From: DAIPHL01 sp036771375
Lineage (GTDB): Bacteria; Synergistota; Synergistia; Synergistales; Synergistaceae
Length of the DNA stretch: 11,389 nucleotides
Assembly (NCBI GenBank): GCA_036771375.1
Contig: DAIPHL010000067.1
Span: 1-11,389 of the forward strand
Direction: 5' to 3'
The notes beneath the pieces were generated by a model. It saw nothing but the letters and a program-made list of their open reading frames with translations. It made no database searches and was not told the origin of the DNA. The translations under genes were made by a program, and so were the position numbers. Of this stretch, positions 1 through 7,324 are shown piece by piece; the stretch's first letter is position 1, and each line of letters opens with the position of its first letter.

Positions 1-663
1 GGTCGGCGCATCCTCCGCCTGACCGATCCGTCGCTCGCCGCCACGATGGGAGCCACCCTCGCAACCAAAAGGACCTCTGCGGAACGTCTCGCACCGGGTG
101 TCGATCCGAATTTACTGGTGATCGAGAGCTACGCCAACCCGTTCAGAACCTACCCACTTTCGATGGACTACAAGCGTTTCAAGAAGCTGATCGAAGACGG
201 CGTCGACTGCTTCGTTCTCAACACCGGAGACTTCATGGGCAAGAAAATTCCTCCCCAGACAACCCTCTCTCTTCTGGAGAGCATTGTCGACGGGACGGCA
301 AAATACCTTTCCTTCGGAGGAATCCCGGGAATGGAGACCATCGCTCTGGAGGATTTCAGGATCGATTTTTCGGACGACGCTTACATCACGCAGCTGTATA
401 ACCGCTTTATAGACAGATTACAGTTCATTCGTTCCCGGGAGACGGAAAAAGGGGGAATGGATCGGCTCCCGCCGGACGCTGCCGAATCTCTCAAAAACGT
501 CGCCAAGAACATCTTCAACATGGCGAAGGACTCCTCCGGCATCAAACCCGTCGCGGAATCCAACGTGGAGATCGTAATACGCGGCAGACGAATCGCCGAG
601 CACGCCAAAAAGCTCGTCAACGCATCGAGAAAACGGTTCCGCACAAACGACAACGGACTTTAG
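1..663 (+). CDS. Phosphoenolpyruvate carboxykinase-like protein, C-terminal part (partial at left edge)
   Basis: The reading frame is open from base 1, so the start lies outside the window. The visible 220 residues end at TAG (661-663). The ATG at 46 is an internal methionine, not a convincing start, because the frame runs on upstream in protein-like sequence (RRILRLTDPS). The stretch VDCFVLNTGDFMGKKI, followed by a TLSLLESIVDG segment, resembles the late part of ATP-dependent PEP carboxykinases (compare the E. coli segment YLVNTGWNGTGKRI). The preceding YANPFRTYPLS is not typical of classical PckA. I therefore suspect the PEPCK-like family known as DUF4914 rather than PckA itself. The nucleotide-binding P-loop would lie upstream and cannot be seen, so activity cannot be judged. 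The gene converges on the minus-strand operon, and a shared terminator lies about 100 bp downstream. Confidence 0.65.
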   Translation, partial: GRRILRLTDPSLAATMGATLATKRTSAERLAPGVDPNLLVIESYANPFRTYPLSMDYKRFKKLIEDGVDCFVLNTGDFMGKKIPPQTTLSLLESIVDGTAKYLSFGGIPGMETIALEDFRIDFSDDAYITQLYNRFIDRLQFIRSRETEKGGMDRLPPDAAESLKNVAKNIFNMAKDSSGIKPVAESNVEIVIRGRRIAEHAKKLVNASRKRFRTNDNGL

Positions 664-759
664 ATCCTCCAAAATCCCGGGGCGGGCGAATTCCACAGAG
701 GGGATGTGCGAAAAACAAGCTCCTCCCCGGCTTTATTTCGGAGGCGGAAGTGTTACAGA

Positions 760-799
760 AAAATCGACGGCGGAGACCGACCCCTCCTCCGTCGATTTT
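760..799. terminator. Bidirectional Rho-independent terminator
   Basis: The left arm 760-773 pairs with 786-799 over 13 of 14 positions (one C/T mismatch at 771/788), around a 12-base loop. The stem begins with AAAA and ends with TTTT. It therefore gives a U-run after the stem on the plus strand (TTTT) and a slightly longer one on the minus strand (TTTTT, reading out past 759). It lies between convergent genes and can end both the PEPCK-like transcript and the long minus-strand operon. For the operon it would leave a 3' untranslated region of about 280 bases after the kinase stop. Confidence 0.8.
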
Positions 800-872
800 G
801 TCATATTCGCAAACGGAGCACATCACGGGGATAAACCGCACAATCGTTCGTCCGTTCGAGACGGGAGCACGG

Positions 873-910
873 CGAATCGTTCATGCCGGGACCTCGGTAC
901 GGACGATTCG
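873..910 (+). repeat. Long imperfect inverted repeat / stem-loop of unknown role
   Basis: Bases 873-882 pair with 901-910 (nine Watson-Crick pairs and one G-T). After one mismatch (883/900), bases 884-889 pair with 894-899 around the tetraloop GACC. Three of the pairs are G-T, which are stable in RNA only if the plus strand is transcribed; in minus-strand RNA they become A-C mismatches. There is no U-run after it, so it is not a normal terminator. It could be a structured RNA segment, an mRNA 3'-end stabiliser or a protein-binding palindrome. Confidence 0.5.
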
Positions 911-1042
911 GGGCCGTCCCTGCCACGGGGACTCACGCTCTCCCACCCGGACGGGTCTTTCGAAGAGACACAAGAGACTTTTTCAAAGCGTGACGCCGCT
1001 TTCACACGACCTCTCGAGCTTTGCCGCGTCAAAAAACGAACG

Positions 1043-4000
1043 CTACGTCCTCTTTTCTGCCACCCACTTTTTGAGAATCTCGTAAAGCCTCTCCGGTTCG
1101 ATCGGTTTGGTGATATGATCGTTCATTCCGGCCTCGATGCTCTTTTCATAGTCGCCCTTCATCGCGTGGGCCGTCATGGCGACGACCGGAAGCCTTTCGG
1201 CGTCGATGCCGAGCTCCTTCCGAATACACCGGGCGGCCTCGAGCCCATCCATCACAGGCATCTGAATGTCCATCAGGACAAGGTCGTACTCCTTGTTTCG
1301 GAGCACATCGAGCGCTACGGCCCCGTTTTCGGCGACGTCCACGGCCGCGCCGAAGTTGCGCAGCAGTTCGACGGCGATCTCCTGATTGATCTCGTTGTCC
1401 TCCACAAGCAGCACATTGGCGGCAATGGCGGAGAAGGCCTCCGGGGAAAACGTCTCCTGTTGTCTCTCCCCGATGACGGGCCGAAGGAGTCTTTCCATCT
1501 CTTTGTGCTCCTTCATCATCCCCAGTTTGATGGTAAAGTGAAACGTGCTTCCCTCGCCCGGCTCGCTCTCGGCCCATATCCTTCCATTCATGCTCTCGAT
1601 GAGGAATTTACTGATCGAAAGCCCCAGTCCACTGCCCCCGTATTTTCGGGTGATCGTGCTGTCGCCTTGGACAAACGGATTGAATAGAAGCGCCAACTGG
1701 CTGGGTGTCATTCCGATTCCGGTGTCGGCCACGGAAAAAAGCAGCTCCGCGACCGGAAGCTCTCCGTAGTTCTCCTCGGTTTTGGCGTAGGAGACCCCGA
1801 GGGAGATGATCCCCTCGCTCGTGAACTTGATCGCGTTGTTGCAGATGTTGAGCAGTATCTGATTGATTCGGAGGGGATCCCCCATGAAAAGATCCGGCGT
1901 CTCGGGGTCCATGGTAATTTCGAACAACACGCCCTTTTCCTCGGCCTTGAAGGCGAGCATGTCCCAGAGATCCTGTAGGCTGTCCCGCAGGCTGAAGGAG
2001 GTATGTTCGAAGGTGAACTTGCCCGACTCGATCTTCGAGAAATCGAGAATATCGTTGATGATCGACAGCAGCACACCCGCAGCCTTTTGAATCTTGACCA
2101 GGTAGTCGCGTTGTTTGTCGTTCAAATCGGTCAGCAAACAGAGATGGGACATCCCCATGATCGCGTTCATCGGCGTCCGAATCTCGTGACTCATGCTGGC
2201 GAGAAAATCGCTCTTCGCTCTCGCCGCTTCCTCCGCGAGGACCTTTGCCTGGGTCAGCTCCGTGACGTCCGAAATCCACGCGAGAAACGACGGTTTCTCC
2301 TCGTAGACGAAGGAATGCAGCGACATCAACGTATCGAAAACCCGCCCATCTGGCCCCCGCATTTTGACGGGCCACTCCCGGACCAATTCCCCGTTGCGAA
2401 TCGCGGAGAGGATCTCCTCGAACTGGCCGCTGTCGGCGTATATCGTTTGGGCGGAGTCTCCGGGCTCGAGGCCCAGCATGGCTCTTCCCATGTCGTTGAT
2501 CTTCCTCACCTTCCCGTCCCGTATGATCATCATGGCGGTATGACTGGAGTCCAGCAGCTTCTGCAGCTGTTCCCGCTGCTCGGTCAGCACATTCATCGCT
2601 TTTTTCTGATCGCTCAGGTCGTGGACGCAGGCAATGTTCGTGTTCAAGCGGTTTGCCCGCACATTCGTGACGGTGACGAGGCAGGGGATCTCCACGCCCT
2701 TCGCGTTGAGGTGTTTCCACTCGAAAGACTTTCGGACGCTGTCGATGGCGTTCTTCAACGCTCTGCAGAACAACTCCTTCGAACTCTCGCCGGAATCCTG
2801 AAGGAGAGGCGAAAAGTCGAAGAAGCGATCGAGAATCTGTTTTTTGTTCTCGGCACCGAGCAGCTTCACCAAGGCGGGGTTACAGTCGATCGGTTGTAGT
2901 TTTTCCGAGAAAAACAGATATCCGTCCGCGGTATTTTCGTAAAGCGCTTCCTTCATCCTGTCGCTTTTTGCAAGCTCCGTCAGATCGATAAAGGTGATGA
3001 TGTTTCCGATGCGGTTGCCGTACCGAACGAGCGGCGAAACGGAGACGGCCACGGGAATGCTGTTACCGTGTTTGTCCTTGACCCACAATTCGGGAAGACG
3101 CTTTATCTCGTTGCCCGCAAGCGCCGTTTTAAAACAGCAGTTCTCGTCCTCACAGATCTGCCCCTCTACCCTGCCGTGTTTCACGGCCTCGAAGAAATCC
3201 TTGTCCAGGAGTTCCAGGTCGCTGTACCCCAACATCTCCTGGGCCGTGGAATTGACGAGCGAGATCCGGTTGTCGCAGTCGAGTTCGAAAACTCCTTCGG
3301 TGGTGAGGTCGAGCAAAAACCGCGTATGTTTCTGCGCCTCTTCCAGAGCCTGCGTTCGCTCCTCCACGGTCAGCTCGAGCCTGGCGTTCTGTGCGAACAA
3401 TTCATCCCTCGCCTCTCTCGCTTCCCGTTTCTGCTCCGCCTCCCTCTCCATCGCCTCTCGAAGGCGCCCGACCATCATGTTGATCGCTCGGAACATCCGA
3501 CCGAGTTCGTCATCCCGTCCCTCGTCGAGGCACCCCGACGTGTCTCCGGCGGCGACCCTTTCGGCGAAGAGAACCCCTCGCTCGAAGCGGGGGAGGATGT
3601 GACGGAGCATAAACGTCACGCCGTAGATTGACACCAGAAGAATGATGCCGTATATGACCAGGCTCATATTCCTGAAAAAGCCGAGGGGTTTGTATATGCC
3701 GCTCTGAGAGACGATCGAGAGAAGGCGCCACCTCTCTCCGACAAGGCCCGAGTAGAAAAGGATCGTGCCCTTCCCATATTCGACGCTGCCGGGAGTTTGC
3801 GAACCCAAGATCTTCGACATCTGCTGCGCCGAGGCGATCCGATTCGGAATCGCGATGTTTCCCCGTTTCAGGACCACCTTTCCCCCCTCGTCCAGAAGGA
3901 GAAGGCTCCCCTTGCGATCCCCCTCGTTCAGGAAATCGTATCCCTTCAAGGTGTAATCGAAGAGATCCCTGAGGGAAACGGTCAAGGAGACGGCTCCGAC

Positions 4001-4525
4001 TAACTTTCCGGTGATACGGTTCCTGACGGGCGCGAAGAAGATTCGAGAGGGATTTTCCGTGCCCTGGCTCTTCGGGTTCTGAATTAAAACCGTATCGCCG
4101 GAAAGAAGCTCCTTGAAGAACTTCGTATCCGCGATGTTGCCTCCTTCTCCGCTCGAAGAGGCGAGGACGAAACCCCTCCAGTCGTAGAGCCTCACCTCGC
4201 TCACAACACCTACCATGTCGTGCGTCGAGCGGATGGCCCGGACGATATAGTCGGGAATGCGGTGCTCCATCAGGATCGCGTGCTGTTGTGAGCTGAGGAA
4301 ATAGGAGATGTCTACGTTGTTTCCGAGAAACGCGGTGATTTTTTCTATCAGGTTGAAGGTCTCGTCGAAGTCACGGCTGATTTGGTTGATGACGAGTTCC
4401 TCTCTGGTGTGGATCGCCCGAAGCGTAACAGCCCTGAAGACGACATAGCTCATGAAGAGCATCGCGAGGATGCCGAGCGCAATGTTCGAGACTACGACCA
4501 GGTAAAACCGAGAGCGTATCTGCAT
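1043..4525 (-). CDS. Hybrid sensor histidine kinase (dCache-HAMP-3xPAS-HisKA-HATPase-REC)
   Basis: This membrane sensor kinase has 1160 residues from the chosen start. Visible in order are: membrane helix 8-34; a large extracytoplasmic region of about 36-281 that looks like a double Cache domain; membrane helix 285-309; HAMP and coiled coil to about 400; three PAS-like regions (about 398-516, 526-641, 651-761); HisKA with phospho-acceptor His780 in SHEIRTP; an ATPase domain with N-box Asn893/Asn897, DTGIGM (934-939) and GGSGLGLS; and a C-terminal receiver with acidic pair Glu1042/Asp1043, Asp1086 in DIQMP, Thr1118 and Lys1140. All catalytic residues are present. No HPt domain is attached. I chose ATG 4525, 4 bp after the binding-protein stop, with GGGAGG 12 bases upstream. 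An in-frame ATG at 4567 would add 14 residues and overlap the upstream gene. The pairing with a binding protein suggests ligand sensing in the periplasm. Confidence 0.93.
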   Translation of the reverse strand: MQIRSRFYLVVVSNIALGILAMLFMSYVVFRAVTLRAIHTREELVINQISRDFDETFNLIEKITAFLGNNVDISYFLSSQQHAILMEHRIPDYIVRAIRSTHDMVGVVSEVRLYDWRGFVLASSSGEGGNIADTKFFKELLSGDTVLIQNPKSQGTENPSRIFFAPVRNRITGKLVGAVSLTVSLRDLFDYTLKGYDFLNEGDRKGSLLLLDEGGKVVLKRGNIAIPNRIASAQQMSKILGSQTPGSVEYGKGTILFYSGLVGERWRLLSIVSQSGIYKPLGFFRNMSLVIYGIILLVSIYGVTFMLRHILPRFERGVLFAERVAAGDTSGCLDEGRDDELGRMFRAINMMVGRLREAMEREAEQKREAREARDELFAQNARLELTVEERTQALEEAQKHTRFLLDLTTEGVFELDCDNRISLVNSTAQEMLGYSDLELLDKDFFEAVKHGRVEGQICEDENCCFKTALAGNEIKRLPELWVKDKHGNSIPVAVSVSPLVRYGNRIGNIITFIDLTELAKSDRMKEALYENTADGYLFFSEKLQPIDCNPALVKLLGAENKKQILDRFFDFSPLLQDSGESSKELFCRALKNAIDSVRKSFEWKHLNAKGVEIPCLVTVTNVRANRLNTNIACVHDLSDQKKAMNVLTEQREQLQKLLDSSHTAMMIIRDGKVRKINDMGRAMLGLEPGDSAQTIYADSGQFEEILSAIRNGELVREWPVKMRGPDGRVFDTLMSLHSFVYEEKPSFLAWISDVTELTQAKVLAEEAARAKSDFLASMSHEIRTPMNAIMGMSHLCLLTDLNDKQRDYLVKIQKAAGVLLSIINDILDFSKIESGKFTFEHTSFSLRDSLQDLWDMLAFKAEEKGVLFEITMDPETPDLFMGDPLRINQILLNICNNAIKFTSEGIISLGVSYAKTEENYGELPVAELLFSVADTGIGMTPSQLALLFNPFVQGDSTITRKYGGSGLGLSISKFLIESMNGRIWAESEPGEGSTFHFTIKLGMMKEHKEMERLLRPVIGERQQETFSPEAFSAIAANVLLVEDNEINQEIAVELLRNFGAAVDVAENGAVALDVLRNKEYDLVLMDIQMPVMDGLEAARCIRKELGIDAERLPVVAMTAHAMKGDYEKSIEAGMNDHITKPIEPERLYEILKKWVAEKRT

Positions 4526-4529
4526 CCGT

Positions 4530-5429
4530 CTATCGATCCTCCCGTGGGACAGAAGAAGAGGCACCATCCTGCGGCACCCTGAACGGATTCACTCCGCCAA
4601 GAGAAAAGTCCTCCACAAAACTGCGCCCGGCAGGGCTTTCCAGCCACGCCGCATAGAGCGCGGCGCCGCTCCGGCGTTTCATTCGGCTCTTCGCGCCTGT
4701 TTGGACGACACACGCGTAACAGGTACGAAACAGCCCCGAACCGGCGAATTTCGACAAGTTCGGGGCATCCCTTTGAGCGTCCTGATAAGCGGCGAAGGCA
4801 CTCTCGCTCACCAAAAGGAAGGCGCCCTCGTCGCTCGATTGCATCAGAGCACTCACCTCGTCCCGTCCGGACTCGACATAGGAACGGTTCTCCTGCGGCC
4901 TTCCGATGCCGGATCGCTTCCACAAGTTTCGCTCGCACGCCTCGACCCATTCGTCTCGCATCAGCGAAAAAAAGGGGAGTCCCCCTGCATGTATTCCCCG
5001 CAAAACGACCTCGACCGGGACGGACTTCGGAAGCGGAGCGGTCCCCGGCCCGACGAGGATCAGCTCGTCCAGGAAGATCGGACGACAGTCCATGGAAACA
5101 CCGCCTTCTTGCAACTTGCGTAGGTACGCTTCATCGCTCGTGATCAGCATATCGAACCCGGTAATGGAAGAGGAGGACGCCGGCGCATCCAGGGTCATCC
5201 ACACCGGAAGGATATCGCGTGAAAGTTCCGCCAGGTGCCGCCCCGCTTCCAACAGCAAAAGGCGCGTGACGTTCCCGTTTCCATAGTCCGCGATTCGGAC
5301 CTTGACGACGTCGATGGATTCCGACGACGCGGAAGAGGTCGAGAGGAAAGAGAGGAAGACGAGCACCTGGACCGCCGCAACAAAGCGGCGGCGATACAAA
5401 GGAGTTTCGTTCTCGAGCGACTCTTTCAT
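4530..5429 (-). CDS. Periplasmic substrate-binding protein, TupA/tungstate-type-like (sensor-linked)
   Basis: The protein has 299 residues. The start at 5429 is fixed by a strong AAGGAGG eight bases upstream; in-frame ATGs at 5456 and 5474 lack such a site. The N-terminus is a signal peptide (RRR at 13-15, hydrophobic stretch to about 30, likely cleavage after Ala34 in TSSA) with no lipobox cysteine, so a soluble periplasmic protein is expected. The body follows the layout of TupA/PBP-like-2 binding proteins: a FDMLITSDEAY segment, then DELILVGPGTAP, then a C-terminal WLESPAGRSFVEDF block like the TupA segment WLTSPEGQKLI. The usual N-terminal T/S-rich anion-binding motif is replaced by ADYGNGNVTRLL, so the ligand is probably not tungstate and is unknown. 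No ABC permease or ATPase gene adjoins it. The kinase gene follows 4 bp later, which suggests a role in ligand presentation to the sensor rather than in uptake. Confidence 0.75.
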   Translation of the reverse strand: MKESLENETPLYRRRFVAAVQVLVFLSFLSTSSASSESIDVVKVRIADYGNGNVTRLLLLEAGRHLAELSRDILPVWMTLDAPASSSSITGFDMLITSDEAYLRKLQEGGVSMDCRPIFLDELILVGPGTAPLPKSVPVEVVLRGIHAGGLPFFSLMRDEWVEACERNLWKRSGIGRPQENRSYVESGRDEVSALMQSSDEGAFLLVSESAFAAYQDAQRDAPNLSKFAGSGLFRTCYACVVQTGAKSRMKRRSGAALYAAWLESPAGRSFVEDFSLGGVNPFRVPQDGASSSVPREDR

Positions 5430-5440
5430 CGTCCGTACCT
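5430..5440 (-). promoter_or_regulatory. Strong ribosome binding site of the binding-protein gene
   Basis: On the minus strand AAGGAGG (5443-5437) stands eight bases before the ATG at 5429. It is one of the clearest Shine-Dalgarno sites in the operon. It decides the start, and it lies in the only sizeable gap (57 bp) in the downstream half of the operon. This suggests independent and efficient initiation for this gene. Confidence 0.75.
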
Positions 5441-5486
5441 CCTTTTCGACAGACATTTCCCGGATACCCGACACTCCCGCGAGCGT

Positions 5487-6005
5487 TCAAACAATCCTTC
5501 TCGCCTTGACCCGTATGCGCTGCAACGCATTATCGACCCTCTTCCTGTCACAGCCGAGGGCAACGGCGACCCGAGACAAGCTCCCCTCTCGGAGGTACGC
5601 ACCGAGAACGAGTTGTTCGAAGTCGCTCAATCTGTCGAACAAACTGTCGATCGCCTCGCGTCTTTCGATACGCTCCTGCTGTCCGCACGGATAGGACGAA
5701 AGATCCATGCGATCGATTCCTGTGTTCAAAAGTTCCTCGTCCACCGGCGCTTCTCGCCGGTTTCGTCTCAGATAGGAGATCATCCTGTTTCTCGAGCAGG
5801 TTCTGATATACCCGGATAACGTCCCTCTCTTCGGGTCGTAGGAGGAGAGTGCGCACCAGGCTGCCATAAAACCCTCCTGCGTCAGATCGTCCCTCGTAAA
5901 TGGATCGCTTCGGGAAAGCCGGCGTGCCTCCTTCGCGATCAGTGGAAGATAGTTCGCGATCTCCAAAAATCCCTCGCGCTCCCTGCTCTGGTATGTGTCT
6001 TTCAT
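5487..6005 (-). CDS. SigH-like RNA polymerase sigma factor (sigma-70 family)
   Basis: This is a 172-residue sigma factor that directs RNA polymerase to alternative promoters. Region 2 spans about 15-85, with the core-binding part DDLTQEGFMAAW (39-50) and the -10-recognition part up to SYLRRNRR (77-84). Region 4 spans about 117-170, with the helix-turn-helix ending in KRVDNALQRIRVK. That last stretch closely resembles the end of B. subtilis SigH (KSIDNALQRVKRK). There is no region 3, so it is not a SigF/SigG-type factor. The start at 6005 forms an ATGA overlap with the pdp stop. An in-frame ATG at 6077 would add 24 residues lying inside pdp and is less likely. There is no strong Shine-Dalgarno, so translation is probably coupled to pdp. 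No anti-sigma gene is adjacent. It may control the binding protein and kinase downstream (inference). Confidence 0.85.
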   Translation of the reverse strand: MKDTYQSREREGFLEIANYLPLIAKEARRLSRSDPFTRDDLTQEGFMAAWCALSSYDPKRGTLSGYIRTCSRNRMISYLRRNRREAPVDEELLNTGIDRMDLSSYPCGQQERIERREAIDSLFDRLSDFEQLVLGAYLREGSLSRVAVALGCDRKRVDNALQRIRVKARRIV

Positions 6006-7324
6006 CCGATCCGACCCAGGAGCACGGACCTCGGAAGAACCCTTTCGCCGCCGACGGAAAAGGCCTCCTCCATCCAACGCATCGCGTCATGCAGGCGGGA
6101 CTCGTCGTTGTAACGGATTTCCGCGAGCGATTCTCCCCTCTGCACCGGTGCGCCGATCTTTTTTACGATCCGGATCCCAACCGAGGGATCGATGACGTCG
6201 CTCTTGCAAAAACGTCCTCCACCGAGCGCTCTCACAGCACAGCCGACGGCCCGGGCGTCGACTTTTTCGACGAAACCGTCGCGAGGCGAGAGGAACGTCT
6301 TTTCATGCGCCGCAATCGCAAGCACCCTCCGGGGAGCCTCGCAGACCGACGCGTCCCCTCCCTGTGCGGCGACTACCTCCGCGAACTTGCCAAGTGCGCG
6401 CCCGTCGTCGAGGGCCTTTGTCGCCATGTCGAAAGCGGAGGTTTCGTCCTCCGCCGCCCTCCCCAGAAGAAGCATTTCCGCGGCAAGGGCGATGCACAAC
6501 ACCCTCGTATCGGCGGGGCCACGGGCCGAGAGCACCTCGATCGCTTCGAAGACCTCCAGCGAATTTCCGACCCACTCACCGAGAGGCTGTTCCATATCGG
6601 AGATCAGGCAGACGCTTCTCCGGCCCAAAGCCCCGGAGAGATCGACCAGCGCGTTCGAAAGGGACTCCGCTTCGGGAAGAGTCTGCATGAAAGCACCTCT
6701 GCCGCACTTGACGTCGAAGACATAAGCGTCCCCGCCCCCCGAGATCTTTTTCGATACGATGCTGCTTGCGATCAGCGGAAGCGACGGAACCGTCCCCGTC
6801 ACGTCCCGCAGCGCATAAAATCTTCCCTCCGCCGGAGCGAGCGCGAGTGAATGACCGCTGATTGCCATGCCGATCTCCCTCACCTGCCGTGCAAAACGGT
6901 CGGAGGAAAGATGCATGTCCATGCCGGGGATCGATTCGAGCTTGTCGACCGTCCCTCCGGTAAAACCGAGTCCCCGCCCGCTGAGTTTCGCCACTTCGAC
7001 CCCACAGGACGCCACGAGGGGAGCCACGACGAGGGTCGTCTTGTCCCCGACCCCGCCCGTGCTGTGTTTGTCCACGGTCACCCGAATCCCTCGTTCCGAT
7101 CCGTCCGCAAACTTCACGACGTCGCCGGAATGCGCCAGTGCACGGGTGAAGGCGGAGAGCTCCTCTCGGTTCAATCCCCGCAAGAAAGCCGCCATCAACC
7201 AAGCGGCGATCTGATAATCGGGGACGAGGTCGTCGCGGACGGCATCCACGAACGCGGCGAGATCGTCCGTCGTGTGTGGGAACCCGTCCCTCTTGCGCTC
7301 GATGAATTCGAGCATCTCGAACAT
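6002..7324 (-). CDS. pdp: Pyrimidine-nucleoside phosphorylase
   Basis: This 440-residue cytosolic enzyme splits uridine, thymidine or deoxyuridine with phosphate into the free base and (deoxy)ribose-1-phosphate. Conserved parts seen are KHSTGGVGDKT (86-96, phosphate-binding loop), the family signature SGRGLGFTGGTVDKLE (115-130), YALRDVTGTV (170-179) and SSIVSKK (187-193). The length matches the bacterial thymidine/pyrimidine phosphorylase family, and the C-terminal domain is complete. A strong GGAGG lies seven bases before the ATG at 7324, which overlaps the punA stop by one base (TAATG). The stop overlaps the next gene in an ATGA. The pairing with punA gives a salvage unit for both base classes. 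I prefer Pdp to DeoA because of the Firmicutes-like neighbourhood, but substrate breadth cannot be read from the sequence. Confidence 0.95.
   Translation of the reverse strand: MFEMLEFIERKRDGFPHTTDDLAAFVDAVRDDLVPDYQIAAWLMAAFLRGLNREELSAFTRALAHSGDVVKFADGSERGIRVTVDKHSTGGVGDKTTLVVAPLVASCGVEVAKLSGRGLGFTGGTVDKLESIPGMDMHLSSDRFARQVREIGMAISGHSLALAPAEGRFYALRDVTGTVPSLPLIASSIVSKKISGGGDAYVFDVKCGRGAFMQTLPEAESLSNALVDLSGALGRRSVCLISDMEQPLGEWVGNSLEVFEAIEVLSARGPADTRVLCIALAAEMLLLGRAAEDETSAFDMATKALDDGRALGKFAEVVAAQGGDASVCEAPRRVLAIAAHEKTFLSPRDGFVEKVDARAVGCAVRALGGGRFCKSDVIDPSVGIRIVKKIGAPVQRGESLAEIRYNDESRLHDAMRWMEEAFSVGGERVLPRSVLLGRIG

Larger units (their letters stand above)
664..1042. other. Non-coding gap between convergent genes
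   Basis: This 379-bp stretch separates the PEPCK-like gene from the sensor kinase, which converge here. It holds the terminator hairpin at 760-799 and the long imperfect hairpin at 873-910. Smaller possible stems sit at 916-932 (GTCCC/GGGAC) and 955-969 (GTCTTT against its near-complement). Open frames of about 70-110 codons cross it on both strands, but they have biased, low-complexity composition and no recognisable family, so I call no gene here. Confidence 0.6.

Noticed and set aside
798..826. A possible plus-strand promoter (TTGTCA at 798-803) that could drive the 873-910 hairpin
   Set aside because: No acceptable -10 box lies at 16-18 bases spacing, and the -35-like box overlaps the terminator stem.
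617..841. A 74-codon minus frame with two CxxC pairs, like a small zinc protein
   Set aside because: It spans the terminator hairpin and overlaps the end of the PEPCK-like gene, and the two CxxC pairs lie at opposite ends with no zinc-ribbon spacing. Probably chance.
704..1687. A 327-codon plus-strand frame crossing the terminator and the end of the kinase gene
   Set aside because: It lies opposite the receiver and ATPase domains of the kinase, has no family features, and runs through the terminator hairpin.
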